This document shows, in pieces, positions 32,761 to 40,296 of a DNA stretch of 64,000 nt. The stretch spans positions 270,582-334,581 of the forward strand of contig NZ_AOLG01000009.1 of NCBI RefSeq assembly GCF_000336815.1, given 5' to 3'. Within the stretch, counting starts at the first letter, position 1; each line of letters opens with the position of its first letter. Both the position numbers and the translations under genes were made by a program. The notes under the pieces are model-generated. The model was given only the letters and a program-made list of their open reading frames with translations, was not told the origin of the DNA and made no database searches. Source of the stretch: Haloferax prahovense DSM 18310 (GTDB taxonomy: Archaea > Halobacteriota > Halobacteria > Halobacteriales > Haloferacaceae).

Positions 32761-33927
32761 ATGAACGAATCAGCGCGCGTCGCCGTCGTCGGCGCGGGCG
32801 CGGTCGGCCTGACGACCGCCTTCGACCTCGCCGAGCGCGGGGCGCGAGTCACGCTGTTCGAACGCGACGCCCCCGGCGGCGGGTCGACGGGCCGCGCCGC
32901 CGGCATCTGCTACGACGCCTACGCGGAGGACATCGACGTGGCCGTCGCCGACCACGCGATGGCCCGGTTCCGGTGCCTCTCGGGCGAGGGAGCGTTCACC
33001 TTCCACGAGACACCCTACGTCTTTCTCGCTCGCGAGGGCGACGACGCGGCGGCCGCGGCCCTCGAAGAGTCGGTCGAGCGAATGCGGGTCCACGACCGCG
33101 CGGTGTCGCTCGTCGGAGCCGACGAACTGGCCGACCGGTTCCCGATTCGGACCGACGACGTGCTCCTCGCGGGCCTGGCCGAGAACGCCGGCTGGGCCGA
33201 CCCGGCGGCCTACGCGGACCTGTTCGTCGAGAAGTGCGAGTCCGCGGGCGTCGAGTTCCGCGTCGGCGACGCGGTGTCGCTCCGAACGGACCCGCCGGGC
33301 GTCGCCGTCGACGACGTGGTGTCCGCCCGCTTCGACGCCGTCGTCGTCGCGGCCGGCGTCCACTCGCGCCGCCTGCTGGTCGACGCCGGTCTCCCCATCG
33401 CGCTCAAGCCCTACCGGGCGCAGGCGCTCGTCGCCGACTGCGACTACCGCGGACCGACCGTCTACGACGCGACCGCCGAGTCGTACCTTCGGCCGCACCC
33501 CGGTGGCGTCCTCGCCGGCGACGGCGTCGAACCTGTCGAACCCGACCCCGACGACTGGGACCCGACCGCGGACGACTGGTTCGTCGCCGACGCGCTCGAC
33601 GCGGTTCGACACCGGACGACGGTCGGCGATGCGGGCGACCCGGTGCCTGCGGACGCGACGGACCCGGAACTCGACCGCGCGTGGGCCGGCCTCTGCGGGG
33701 CGACCCCCGACCGGAACCCGCTCGTCGGCGCGGTCGCCGAGGGCGTCTACGTCGCCGCCGGCTGGCACGGCCACGGCTTCATGTGGTCGCCGGCAATCGG
33801 TGAGCGACTCGCCGAGGCGGTGCTCGACGACGGTCAGGCGTCGATACCGGACGCGTTCGACCCTCGGCGCTTCGACGGCGACGAGGAGTTCGCGGTGGTC
33901 GAGGGGATGACGCTCGACGGGGAATGA
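32761..33927 (+). CDS. FAD-dependent oxidoreductase (DAO/glycine oxidase type)
   Basis: The 388-residue flavoenzyme starts with the FAD-binding RVAVVGAGAVGLTTAFDLAERG (dinucleotide fold, read as GAGAVG) and the Glu/Asp-bearing strand VTLFERD. GGSTGRAAGI matches the DAO loop, DAVVVAAGVHSRRLL the middle GxH-type motif and VYVAAGWHGHGF the C-terminal FAD contact. It probably oxidises an amine, amino acid or sarcosine-like substrate. It is monocistronic, preceded by the hairpin-rich element, and ends 49 nt before the convergent Hsp20 gene. Confidence 0.88.
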   Translation: MNESARVAVVGAGAVGLTTAFDLAERGARVTLFERDAPGGGSTGRAAGICYDAYAEDIDVAVADHAMARFRCLSGEGAFTFHETPYVFLAREGDDAAAAALEESVERMRVHDRAVSLVGADELADRFPIRTDDVLLAGLAENAGWADPAAYADLFVEKCESAGVEFRVGDAVSLRTDPPGVAVDDVVSARFDAVVVAAGVHSRRLLVDAGLPIALKPYRAQALVADCDYRGPTVYDATAESYLRPHPGGVLAGDGVEPVEPDPDDWDPTADDWFVADALDAVRHRTTVGDAGDPVPADATDPELDRAWAGLCGATPDRNPLVGAVAEGVYVAAGWHGHGFMWSPAIGERLAEAVLDDGQASIPDAFDPRRFDGDEEFAVVEGMTLDGE

Positions 33928-33975
33928 AAGAACGGGAAAAGGGGGCGGTCACCGCGTCGCGCCCGAAACTGCACT

Positions 33976-34485
33976 TCAGGCGTCTTGGTCGTCCACGTCA
34001 CCGAAGTCGTCGGCTTCGTCGCCGGCCTCGGACTCGGACTCGGACTCGGACTCAGTGTCGGCCTCGCCTTCGTCTTCCTCCTCGGTCACGGCGATGTCGC
34101 TCGCGCGCTCGTCCTTGGGAATCCGAATCTGGAGCGTGCCGTTCTTGCCGACCGTGGCGGTCCCCTCGGCGGCCTCGACCGAGGCGTCGGAGGGGATGGT
34201 CGCCTTCCCCGAGAGCGTGAGGCCGCGGCCGGGGAAGCGCATCTCGTAGCCCTCGTGGAAGTCGCGGAAGCGGTCGATGCGAATCTCGACCTCGCCGTCG
34301 AGGAAGCGGACCTGCACGTCCTCGGCACGGGCACCGGGCGCGTCGAAGACGACGAGGTAGGCGTCCTCGGATTCGAGCAGGTCGTGGGCGAGGGGCTTGC
34401 GCTCTTGCATCTGGCTGACGCCGCGGCCGACCCGTTCGAGGACGGCGTTCGCCGCCGACTCGCCGAACTTCCGCAGGTCGCTCAT
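33976..34485 (-). CDS. Hsp20/alpha-crystallin family small heat-shock protein
   Basis: A 169-residue small chaperone. The alpha-crystallin domain spans about residues 33-130 with YLVVFDAPGARAEDVQVRF and the strand IRIPKDER (I-x-I like motif). The C-terminus is a long acidic tail with repeated SE dipeptides, encoded by about four GGACTC repeats. Such tails aid solubility in high salt, which is inference. The start at 34485 overlaps the upstream zinc-finger gene stop by ATGA. It is probably regulated together with that gene from the promoter at about 34668. Confidence 0.9.
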   Translation of the reverse strand: MSDLRKFGESAANAVLERVGRGVSQMQERKPLAHDLLESEDAYLVVFDAPGARAEDVQVRFLDGEVEIRIDRFRDFHEGYEMRFPGRGLTLSGKATIPSDASVEAAEGTATVGKNGTLQIRIPKDERASDIAVTEEEDEGEADTESESESESEAGDEADDFGDVDDQDA

Positions 34486-34640
34486 AGCTGAATCTCCTCC
34501 AGGAAGCGGGACTCGCCGCAGTACGGACAGGAGAAGTCCGCCACCGTCACGTCGTCGGGCATATCGTAGGTGTAGTGCAGCTCGAACATGTCGAGTTCGC
34601 AGTCCTCGTTGGCGCACTTGACTTCGAGGGTCGCGGGCAT
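34482..34640 (-). CDS. Small CPxCG zinc-finger protein upstream of hsp20 (DUF7559-like)
   Basis: A 52-residue protein with Cys pairs CANEDC (C-x4-C) near the N-terminus and CPYCG near the C-terminus, forming a zinc-ribbon-like module. It starts MPATLEVKCANEDC and ends at TGA overlapping the hsp20 ATG. It belongs to the zinc-finger mini-protein group. Coupling to a chaperone gene suggests a stress-related function. I recall the family as DUF7559 but am not sure. Confidence 0.78.
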   Translation of the reverse strand: MPATLEVKCANEDCELDMFELHYTYDMPDDVTVADFSCPYCGESRFLEEIQL

Positions 34641-34663
34641 GGCCGTCAGTTACGCTCCCACGC

Positions 34664-34671
34664 TGATAAAC
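34664..34671 (-). promoter_or_regulatory. TATA box of the zinc finger-hsp20 operon
   Basis: On the minus strand the box reads GTTTATCA, centred about 27 nt before the ATG at 34640, which fits a leaderless operon transcript. Confidence 0.5.
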
Positions 34672-34797
34672 GCGCGGGAGGCGGAAGCGACCCGCGGGCC
34701 GCACCATCGCCGACACCTGCGCTCGCCCTCGCACGACTACCCCCGTCTTCGACCGCCGACCGGTTGCGTTTTCCGCGTCGAACCCGAACCGCGACCG

Positions 34798-36495
34798 ATG
34801 ACCGACCCCGCCGACCTCACCGTGACTATCGTCGACGGATACGTCGACGAGCCGGCGCACTTCGGCGTGCCGCCGTACATCTCGACGTATCCCAGGTTCA
34901 CCGCGGGTGCGGTGGTCGACGCGGGCGTCCCCGAGTCCAACGTCGTCTACCACACCATCGACGAACTCCGCGAGGACAGACAGAAGTGGCGCGACGTGGC
35001 CGACGCCGACCTCATGATTTACATCGGCGGCATGACCGTCCCCGGCAAGTACGTCGGCGGGACGCCCGCCGAACCCGACGAGGTCCGCGAACTCGCGTGG
35101 GTCGCCGAGGGGACCGCGCTCATGGGCGGGCCGATTCGCTTCGGCGTCGGCGACGAGAACGCCGGCGGCCAGGACATGGAGCGCAAGAACCTCGACTACG
35201 ACTTCGTCGCCAAGGGCGACATCGAGGCGGCCGCCTACGACCTCGTCGACTCCGGGCTCGAAGGCTTCGGCAACCGCATGCGCGACAACGAGGAACTCGA
35301 CCGCTGGGCCGCCACGGGCGCGTTCGTCGTCGAACAGCACCCGAACCACCCCGACCACCTCATCTGCGAGATGGAGACCTCGCGGGGCTGTGCCTACCGC
35401 TGTTCGTTCTGTACCGAACCGCTGTACGGCAACCCCGCGTTCCGCACCGCCGACTCCGTCGTCAAGGAAGTCGAGAACCTCTATAACCGCGGCGCGCGGC
35501 ACTTCCGGCTCGGCCGACAGGCCGACATCCTCGCGTTCGGCGGCGACGGCGAGGCCCCGAACCCCGACGCGCTCCGCCGACTCTACGGCGGTATCCGCGA
35601 GGTCGCCCCCGACCTCGGCACGCTCCACCTCGACAACGTCAACCCCATCACTATCGTCGGCTGGCCCGAGAAGTCTCGCGAGGCGCTCCGCATCATCGCC
35701 GAGCACAACACGGCCGGCGACACCGCGGCGTTCGGCCTCGAATCCGCCGACCCCGTGGTCCAAGAGGAGAACAACCTCAACGTCTCCGCCGACGAGTGCT
35801 TCGAGGCGGTCAAAATCGTCAACGAGGTCGCCGGCTGGCGGCCCGGCGACGACCCGGCGGACGCGCCGACCCACGGCCCGGACGCCGCGAACCGCCTGCC
35901 GAAGCTCCTCCCCGGCATCAACCTCCTCCACGGGCTGAAAGGCGAGCGCGAGGAGACGTTCGAGCACAACAAGCGGTTTCTCCAGCGCGTCTACGACGAG
36001 GGCCTCATGGTCCGCCGCATCAACATCCGGCAGGTGATGGCGTTCGACGGCACCGACATGTCCGATACGGGTGCCGACATCGCCCGCGACCACAAACAGC
36101 TGTTCAAGACGTACAAAAAGGAGGTCCGCGAGGAAATCGACCAACCGATGCTCCGCCGGGTCGCGCCCGCGGGCACGGTCCTCCCGAACGTCCACCTCGA
36201 ATACCACCAGGACGGCCGGACGTTCGGCCGCCAGCTCGGAACCTACCCGCTTTTGGTCGGGATTCCGGGCGAGCGCGAACTCGGGAAGACCATCGACGTG
36301 GCCGTCGTCGACCACGGCTACCGCTCCGTCACCGGCGTTCCCTACCCGCTCGACTTCAACGAGGCGTCGATGGACGAACTCACCGCCATCCCCGGCATCG
36401 GTCGCTCGACCGCCGGCGACATCGTGGTGAATCGACCCTACGCCGACGCGGCCGACGTGGGCGTCGACGCCGATGTGACGAAGTACGTTCAGTAG
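34798..36495 (+). CDS. Radical SAM protein with C-terminal HhH motif (COG1031-like)
   Basis: A 565-residue radical SAM protein. The 4Fe-4S motif is CAYRCSFC (C-x3-C-x2-C) near residue 200, within the pattern METSRGCAYRCSFCTEP. An N-terminal 180-residue domain precedes it, and the C-terminus has a helix-hairpin-helix AIPGIGRSTAGDIV at about 532-545. Archaeal COG1031 proteins share this design and are uncharacterised. A tRNA- or DNA-modifying role is suggested by the HhH only. I chose the ATG at 34798 because the homologous region begins there. The gene is single. Confidence 0.87.
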   Translation: MTDPADLTVTIVDGYVDEPAHFGVPPYISTYPRFTAGAVVDAGVPESNVVYHTIDELREDRQKWRDVADADLMIYIGGMTVPGKYVGGTPAEPDEVRELAWVAEGTALMGGPIRFGVGDENAGGQDMERKNLDYDFVAKGDIEAAAYDLVDSGLEGFGNRMRDNEELDRWAATGAFVVEQHPNHPDHLICEMETSRGCAYRCSFCTEPLYGNPAFRTADSVVKEVENLYNRGARHFRLGRQADILAFGGDGEAPNPDALRRLYGGIREVAPDLGTLHLDNVNPITIVGWPEKSREALRIIAEHNTAGDTAAFGLESADPVVQEENNLNVSADECFEAVKIVNEVAGWRPGDDPADAPTHGPDAANRLPKLLPGINLLHGLKGEREETFEHNKRFLQRVYDEGLMVRRINIRQVMAFDGTDMSDTGADIARDHKQLFKTYKKEVREEIDQPMLRRVAPAGTVLPNVHLEYHQDGRTFGRQLGTYPLLVGIPGERELGKTIDVAVVDHGYRSVTGVPYPLDFNEASMDELTAIPGIGRSTAGDIVVNRPYADAADVGVDADVTKYVQ

Positions 36496-36521
36496 CCGTC
36501 TCGGGACTCAGAAACTAATTC

Positions 36522-36609
36522 TTCACGTGCAATCGTGCTCTCTCTAGGCGTCCGGAACACCTCTCTGTTCACTCGCAAGCGTGGTGCGTGATTCACTTGC
36601 AGACGTGGT
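36522..36609. repeat. Three imperfect 18-base direct repeats
   Basis: Copies at 36522-36539, 36568-36585 and 36592-36609 share TTCAC..GCA..CGTG.T, with 14-15 of 18 identities between pairs. The spacing between starts is 46 and then 24 nt. The first copy contains an inverted CACG...CGTG. They lie between two convergent genes (radical SAM and TRAM) and not in an obvious promoter region. Confidence 0.55.
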
Positions 36610-36672
36610 CTGTCGGCGGCGGGAGAAACGTCCCGTCGAGACGAACGGCGTCGAACCGCGAAAACAGCGCCG

Positions 36673-37077
36673 TCAGAAGTCGTCTTCGACGACTTCGCCG
36701 ACGGCGAAGTTAGACTTGACCTCGGTGATTTCGACCTTCACGCGCTCGCCGACTTCGGTGCCGGGGACGATGATGACGTAGCCGCGTTCGACGCGGGCGA
36801 TACCGTCGCCCTGCTTGCCGATGTCCTCGATTTCGACGTAGCGGAGTTCACCGGCTTCGACGGGCGGTTGCGGTTCGGCCGAGGGCGTCGGTCCGGCGTT
36901 CGATTCGGACTCGGCGGGCTCGTTCGACTCGCGGGAGATGAGCGCGACGCGGTAGGTCTCGCCGGGTTCGACGGTTCCGGTCTCGACTTCGCGGCGCGGA
37001 ATTTCGACGACGTATCGGTCGTCCTCGGTGCGAACGTCAGCATTGAACAGACACAGGAGTTTATCTGAGATTTCCAC
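36673..37077 (-). CDS. TRAM domain protein
   Basis: A 134-residue protein. The first 45 residues include DKLLCLFNADVRTEDDRYV, and the TRAM domain covers about 72-130 with ELRYVEIEDIGKQGDGIARVERGYVIIVPG and a final GERVKVEITEVKSNFAVGEV. TRAM domains bind RNA and are common in small archaeal proteins that act as cold-shock-like RNA chaperones. A Ser/Glu/Pro linker (about 50-70) joins the parts. It is probably monocistronic, with an A/T-rich start region at 37080-37115. Confidence 0.9.
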   Translation of the reverse strand: MEISDKLLCLFNADVRTEDDRYVVEIPRREVETGTVEPGETYRVALISRESNEPAESESNAGPTPSAEPQPPVEAGELRYVEIEDIGKQGDGIARVERGYVIIVPGTEVGERVKVEITEVKSNFAVGEVVEDDF

Positions 37078-37142
37078 CGTAAGACCTCCAATATGTGGTC
37101 AGGCCGGAGTGTTAAAGATGTACCGCAGTCATCGGGATTCGA

Positions 37143-37814
37143 CTACTGAACCCGCGTCCCGTCGGGCCGTTTCGCGCCCTCCGAGTCGTGGACGACGACC
37201 TCGCCCGGTCCGGTCTCGACCGGCTCGTAGGCCTCGGTGACGCCCCGCGCCTCGCGTAGCTCTCGGACCGCCCGTTCTTTCAGCGCCCGCGCCAGTTCCT
37301 CCGCGTCCTCCCGGGAGATGTCTCGTCCGAGCCCCTCGCACTCGTGGGCGCGGACGACGCCCTCCTCGTCGACGGCCTCGCCCATCGGCTGGCTCGTCCC
37401 GCCGAGGGCGACGCTGAACGGGTAGGTCTCGCAGATCAGGGGGCGATCCTCGTGGACCTGACAGGCCCCCTGCCCGTCGTCGTCTTCCTCGTAGAACCGG
37501 CAGTCGCCGCAGGCGCTCGTCTGGAGCGCCCATTCGAACGTCTCGCCCTCGGGGCCGTCGTCGCCCTCGGCGAGGCCGTAGGGCATCGGGCGGGCCACGT
37601 CCCGCCACTCCATCGGTTCCGGTCCGGCCTCCTGCAGGGCGCGCACCTCGTCGGGAAAGACGGTCGCGGTGTGCGGTTCGGGGCCGTCGTCGCCCTCGTA
37701 GCCCTTGCAGCAGGCCCCGCAGCGCGTGCACTCGAAGCCGATGGACTCGATGGCGTCGGCGAGTTCCGACACGTCGAGGTCGCGGGCGCGGTCCAGTTCG
37801 GCGTCGAGGTCCAT
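37143..37814 (-). CDS. YkgJ family cysteine cluster protein
   Basis: The 223-residue protein has the CxxCxxCC cluster FECTRCGACCKGY near residues 28-40, followed by ACGDCRFY (about 101-108) and PLICETYPF (about 124-132), the Fe-S or zinc site of the YkgJ family. The C-terminal 80 residues are mostly helical and acidic. Activity in the family is poorly defined. It is leftward, 66 nt before the TRAM gene, with no overlap. Confidence 0.87.
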   Translation of the reverse strand: MDLDAELDRARDLDVSELADAIESIGFECTRCGACCKGYEGDDGPEPHTATVFPDEVRALQEAGPEPMEWRDVARPMPYGLAEGDDGPEGETFEWALQTSACGDCRFYEEDDDGQGACQVHEDRPLICETYPFSVALGGTSQPMGEAVDEEGVVRAHECEGLGRDISREDAEELARALKERAVRELREARGVTEAYEPVETGPGEVVVHDSEGAKRPDGTRVQ

Positions 37815-37910
37815 ACCCGCGATGCGGGCGCGAGCCCAAAGAGGGGCGCGGTTTTTCGCCGGAGCGCGAGCCTCGGCTACCCGCGGACCCGGACGCCGAC
37901 GACGCGCGAC

Positions 37911-38693
37911 CTACCGCGGTTCGACCCGCTCCGCCTCCGGGTTCCACCGGACTCGACGCTCGGCGGCGAGTTTCTCGATGTGCGCGACGACCGTCGCGCG
38001 GGCGAGGTCGCGCACGGCGGACACGTCCTTGTCGTAGGCGGCGTCGGTCACGGCGTCCGGCGTCGCGTTCCCGGCCAGCACCGCGTCGAGGACGGCCCGT
38101 TCGCGGTCGTTTCGGTGCGCGACGAGCCGTGCCAGCGTCGCCCGCGGGTCCGTGATTTCGGGGCCGTGACCCGGAAGCAGTCGCTCGGGACCCCGCGCGT
38201 GGAGTCGCCTGAGCGCGACGAGGTAGGCGCGCACGTCACCCTCGGGCGCGCCCACGACGACGCTCCCCTCGGCCACCGCGAGGTCGCCACAGAGCACGTC
38301 GTCGCCGGCGACGAAGCTCACGTGGTCGCGGGCGTGTCCCGGCGTGTCGAGCACTTCGACGCCCGCGCCGACGGAGAGAACCGACCCCTCTGCGAACGTT
38401 CGGTCCGGTTCGACGCCGGTCGCGTCCGAGAAGGCGCGCTCGCGGCCGTGACGACACCAGACCGTCGCGCCCGTCTCGCGGGCGTAGGCGGCGACCGCGC
38501 CGACGTGGTCCGCGTGGGTGTGGGTGACCGCGATGTGGTCGACGCTCTCGCGCGCGACGAGGGAGTCCAGTTCGTCGGTGCGGGCCGCGGGGTCCACGAG
38601 CAGCGTGTCGCCGCCGTCGGCGACGAGATAGGCGTTCGTCGCGCCGGTCGGCGCGCGAGTGGCGACGGGGACGGAGACGCGCGTGACGTGCAT
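37911..38693 (-). CDS. MBL-fold metallo-hydrolase
   Basis: A 260-residue metallo-beta-lactamase fold protein with the metal motif THTHADHVG (His58, His60, Asp62, His63), TPGHARDHVSF supplying the next His, and LLPGHGPEI the last. All ligands for a binuclear zinc site are present. The substrate could be a thioester or lactone, as in glyoxalase II-like and RNase-like branches; the C-terminal helix bundle is of the LACTB2 type. It is monocistronic. Confidence 0.9.
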   Translation of the reverse strand: MHVTRVSVPVATRAPTGATNAYLVADGGDTLLVDPAARTDELDSLVARESVDHIAVTHTHADHVGAVAAYARETGATVWCRHGRERAFSDATGVEPDRTFAEGSVLSVGAGVEVLDTPGHARDHVSFVAGDDVLCGDLAVAEGSVVVGAPEGDVRAYLVALRRLHARGPERLLPGHGPEITDPRATLARLVAHRNDRERAVLDAVLAGNATPDAVTDAAYDKDVSAVRDLARATVVAHIEKLAAERRVRWNPEAERVEPR

Positions 38694-38805
38694 GCCGGCG
38701 GCTACGCTCGCCGACGGGTTAGGTGGTTCGAGAGAAGTGGTGGCTTGGTCTGCGGGAGTGCGCCCCCGCGGGCGTGTTCTGTCGCGCTATCGTGGGACCG
38801 CGCGC

Positions 38806-39078
38806 TTACGTGTTGAGGAAGTAGACCTGCTTTCGCGCGTCCTTGAAGGAGTAACGCGAGCCGACGAGGTCAGACTCTTCGAGACGGTTGAGCGCGTAGC
38901 GGACGGTGCGGTCCGGCAGCAGCGACTCCTCCGCGAGCTGGCCCTGCGAGAGGGGCGCGTCGCTTTCGAGGACTTTTGCGACGAGCTTCGCGCTCGGGGG
39001 AAGCTCGCGGAGGCGCTCTCGGAACTCGGCTTCCGAGAGCAGGTCTTCAGTATCTGGCTCTGCAGTGGTGGTGCTCAT
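38806..39078 (-). CDS. Winged helix-turn-helix transcription regulator
   Basis: A 90-residue DNA-binding protein. The helix-turn-helix is LSQGQLAEESLLPDRTVRYALNRLEES (about 43-70) and the wing reads LVGSRYSFKDARKQVYFL. It resembles MarR/TrmB-type HTH proteins that are very short in haloarchaea. The ATG at 39078 is preferred to a GTG three codons upstream. An AT-rich stretch with a palindrome in its promoter region could be an autoregulatory site. Confidence 0.85.
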   Translation of the reverse strand: MSTTTAEPDTEDLLSEAEFRERLRELPPSAKLVAKVLESDAPLSQGQLAEESLLPDRTVRYALNRLEESDLVGSRYSFKDARKQVYFLNT

Positions 39079-39118
39079 ACCCGACACAGTCGGTTGCTCC
39101 GTGTTAAGGGTTAGCTAC

Positions 39119-39180
39119 AAGTGTGTGAAAAGAATCCAGACACATAATACACATATTAATATCGTGCGTTTGTTGGAAAA
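39119..39180. promoter_or_regulatory. AT-rich promoter region with a 10-base palindrome
   Basis: This stretch is far richer in A and T than its surroundings. It contains ATATTAATAT (39153-39162), a perfect palindrome, and CACATAATACACAT. It lies between the wHTH gene (leftward, starting 39078) and the leftward zinc-finger mini-gene ending at 39200, so it should be the promoter/operator of the former. Confidence 0.45.
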
Positions 39181-39199
39181 TCGCCCGCGAGTAGGTGTC

Positions 39200-39361
39200 T
39201 CACTCCGTGTTTCGAATTCTATCGACCGAAGGAGTGCCGAGTCGATAGCTCCCGAGCGGCGCGTGACACGCCGGGCAGTGGACGACGAGCCACCCCTCGC
39301 TGACGTGGCGCGTCAGTTCAGCCGCATCACAGGTCTCCCCGCAGTTTCTGCATGTTGGCAT
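39200..39361 (-). CDS. Small zinc-finger protein (CxxC pairs)
   Basis: A 53-residue protein beginning MPTCRNCGETC, with three Cys in the first 11 residues, and a second CPACH motif at about 34-38. The motifs suggest a zinc ribbon. The two halves are connected by ELTRHVSEGWLVV. The frame uses the ATG at 39361, which is part of a CATATG sequence. It ends 122 nt before the wHTH start. Role unknown. Confidence 0.72.
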   Translation of the reverse strand: MPTCRNCGETCDAAELTRHVSEGWLVVHCPACHAPLGSYRLGTPSVDRIRNTE

Positions 39362-39466
39362 ATGGCACGATACGCGCTCAGCGGGGGAAAACCTCTCTGT
39401 CGTCGCTCGCCGAACCCCGCTTCCGCACCGCGTATCCAGTACCGTTTTAGGCTCCCCCCCGCGAGT

Positions 39467-40249
39467 ATGCGTAGCGTGAAAGGAAAGGAGTGGTACCAGG
39501 CCGACGAGGTCGCCCAGGAGTACGACTCGAAGCGGTTCTCCAAGGGCGGTCGCCTCATCGACCGGCGAGAGAAGGAGGCGGTCCTCGCGGCGCTCGGCCC
39601 CGTCGAGGACAAGAACGTCCTCGAAATCGCCTGCGGGACCGGCCGGTTCACCGTGATGCTCGCCCAGGAGGGGGCGAACGTCGTCGGACTGGACATTTCG
39701 CGGGCGATGATGGTACAGGGGCGGGAGAAGGCCCGCAGAGCGGGCGTCGCCGACCGCATCGAGTTCCTCCGCGGCGACGCCGCGCGGCTGCCCTTCCCGG
39801 ACGACCACTTCGACGCGGTGTTCGCGATGCGGTTTTTCCACCTCGCGGACACCCCGGCGAAGTTCTTAGCCGAAATGGCTCGCGTCTCGAAACAGCAGGT
39901 GTTCTTCGACACGTTCAACGACGGGAGCCTCCGAGTGGCCTACAACTGGCTGCTCCCGATGGGGTCGCGGCTCTACTCGGAAGGCGACGTGCGGCGGCTG
40001 CTCGGCGACGCCGGACTCGACCTCGCCGACGCGAAACACGACTTCGTCATCCCGTTCGGCTTCTACCGGAAGGTTCCCAACGGCGTCGCACAGCCCTTCC
40101 GCTCGCTCGACCTCGCCGTCGGCGACTCGCCGGTCGGCGACGACCTCGCGTCCGTGTCGTACTGGAACGCGCGGGTCGGCCGACGAGCAGTCCCGCGCGG
40201 CGACTCGGGCGAGCGACGCCGAGTGAGGCGTTCTCACGGCAGAATTTAA
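39467..40249 (+). CDS. Class I SAM-dependent methyltransferase
   Basis: A 260-residue protein with motif I VLEIACGTGRFTVML, the acidic post-I VVGLDIS, and VFAMRFFHLAD as motif IV/V. The C-terminal YRKVPNGVAQPFRSLD segment is similar to UbiE/MenG-like methyltransferases. A lipid or quinone substrate is possible but not shown. The start at 39467 is a leaderless ATG about 25 nt after a TTTTAG box. The downstream glycosyltransferase gene is 47 nt away. Confidence 0.87.
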   Translation: MRSVKGKEWYQADEVAQEYDSKRFSKGGRLIDRREKEAVLAALGPVEDKNVLEIACGTGRFTVMLAQEGANVVGLDISRAMMVQGREKARRAGVADRIEFLRGDAARLPFPDDHFDAVFAMRFFHLADTPAKFLAEMARVSKQQVFFDTFNDGSLRVAYNWLLPMGSRLYSEGDVRRLLGDAGLDLADAKHDFVIPFGFYRKVPNGVAQPFRSLDLAVGDSPVGDDLASVSYWNARVGRRAVPRGDSGERRRVRRSHGRI

Positions 40250-40296
40250 CACGATTCTCGATTCACATTTAAGTACGTCCACCGCAACTGTCGGGT

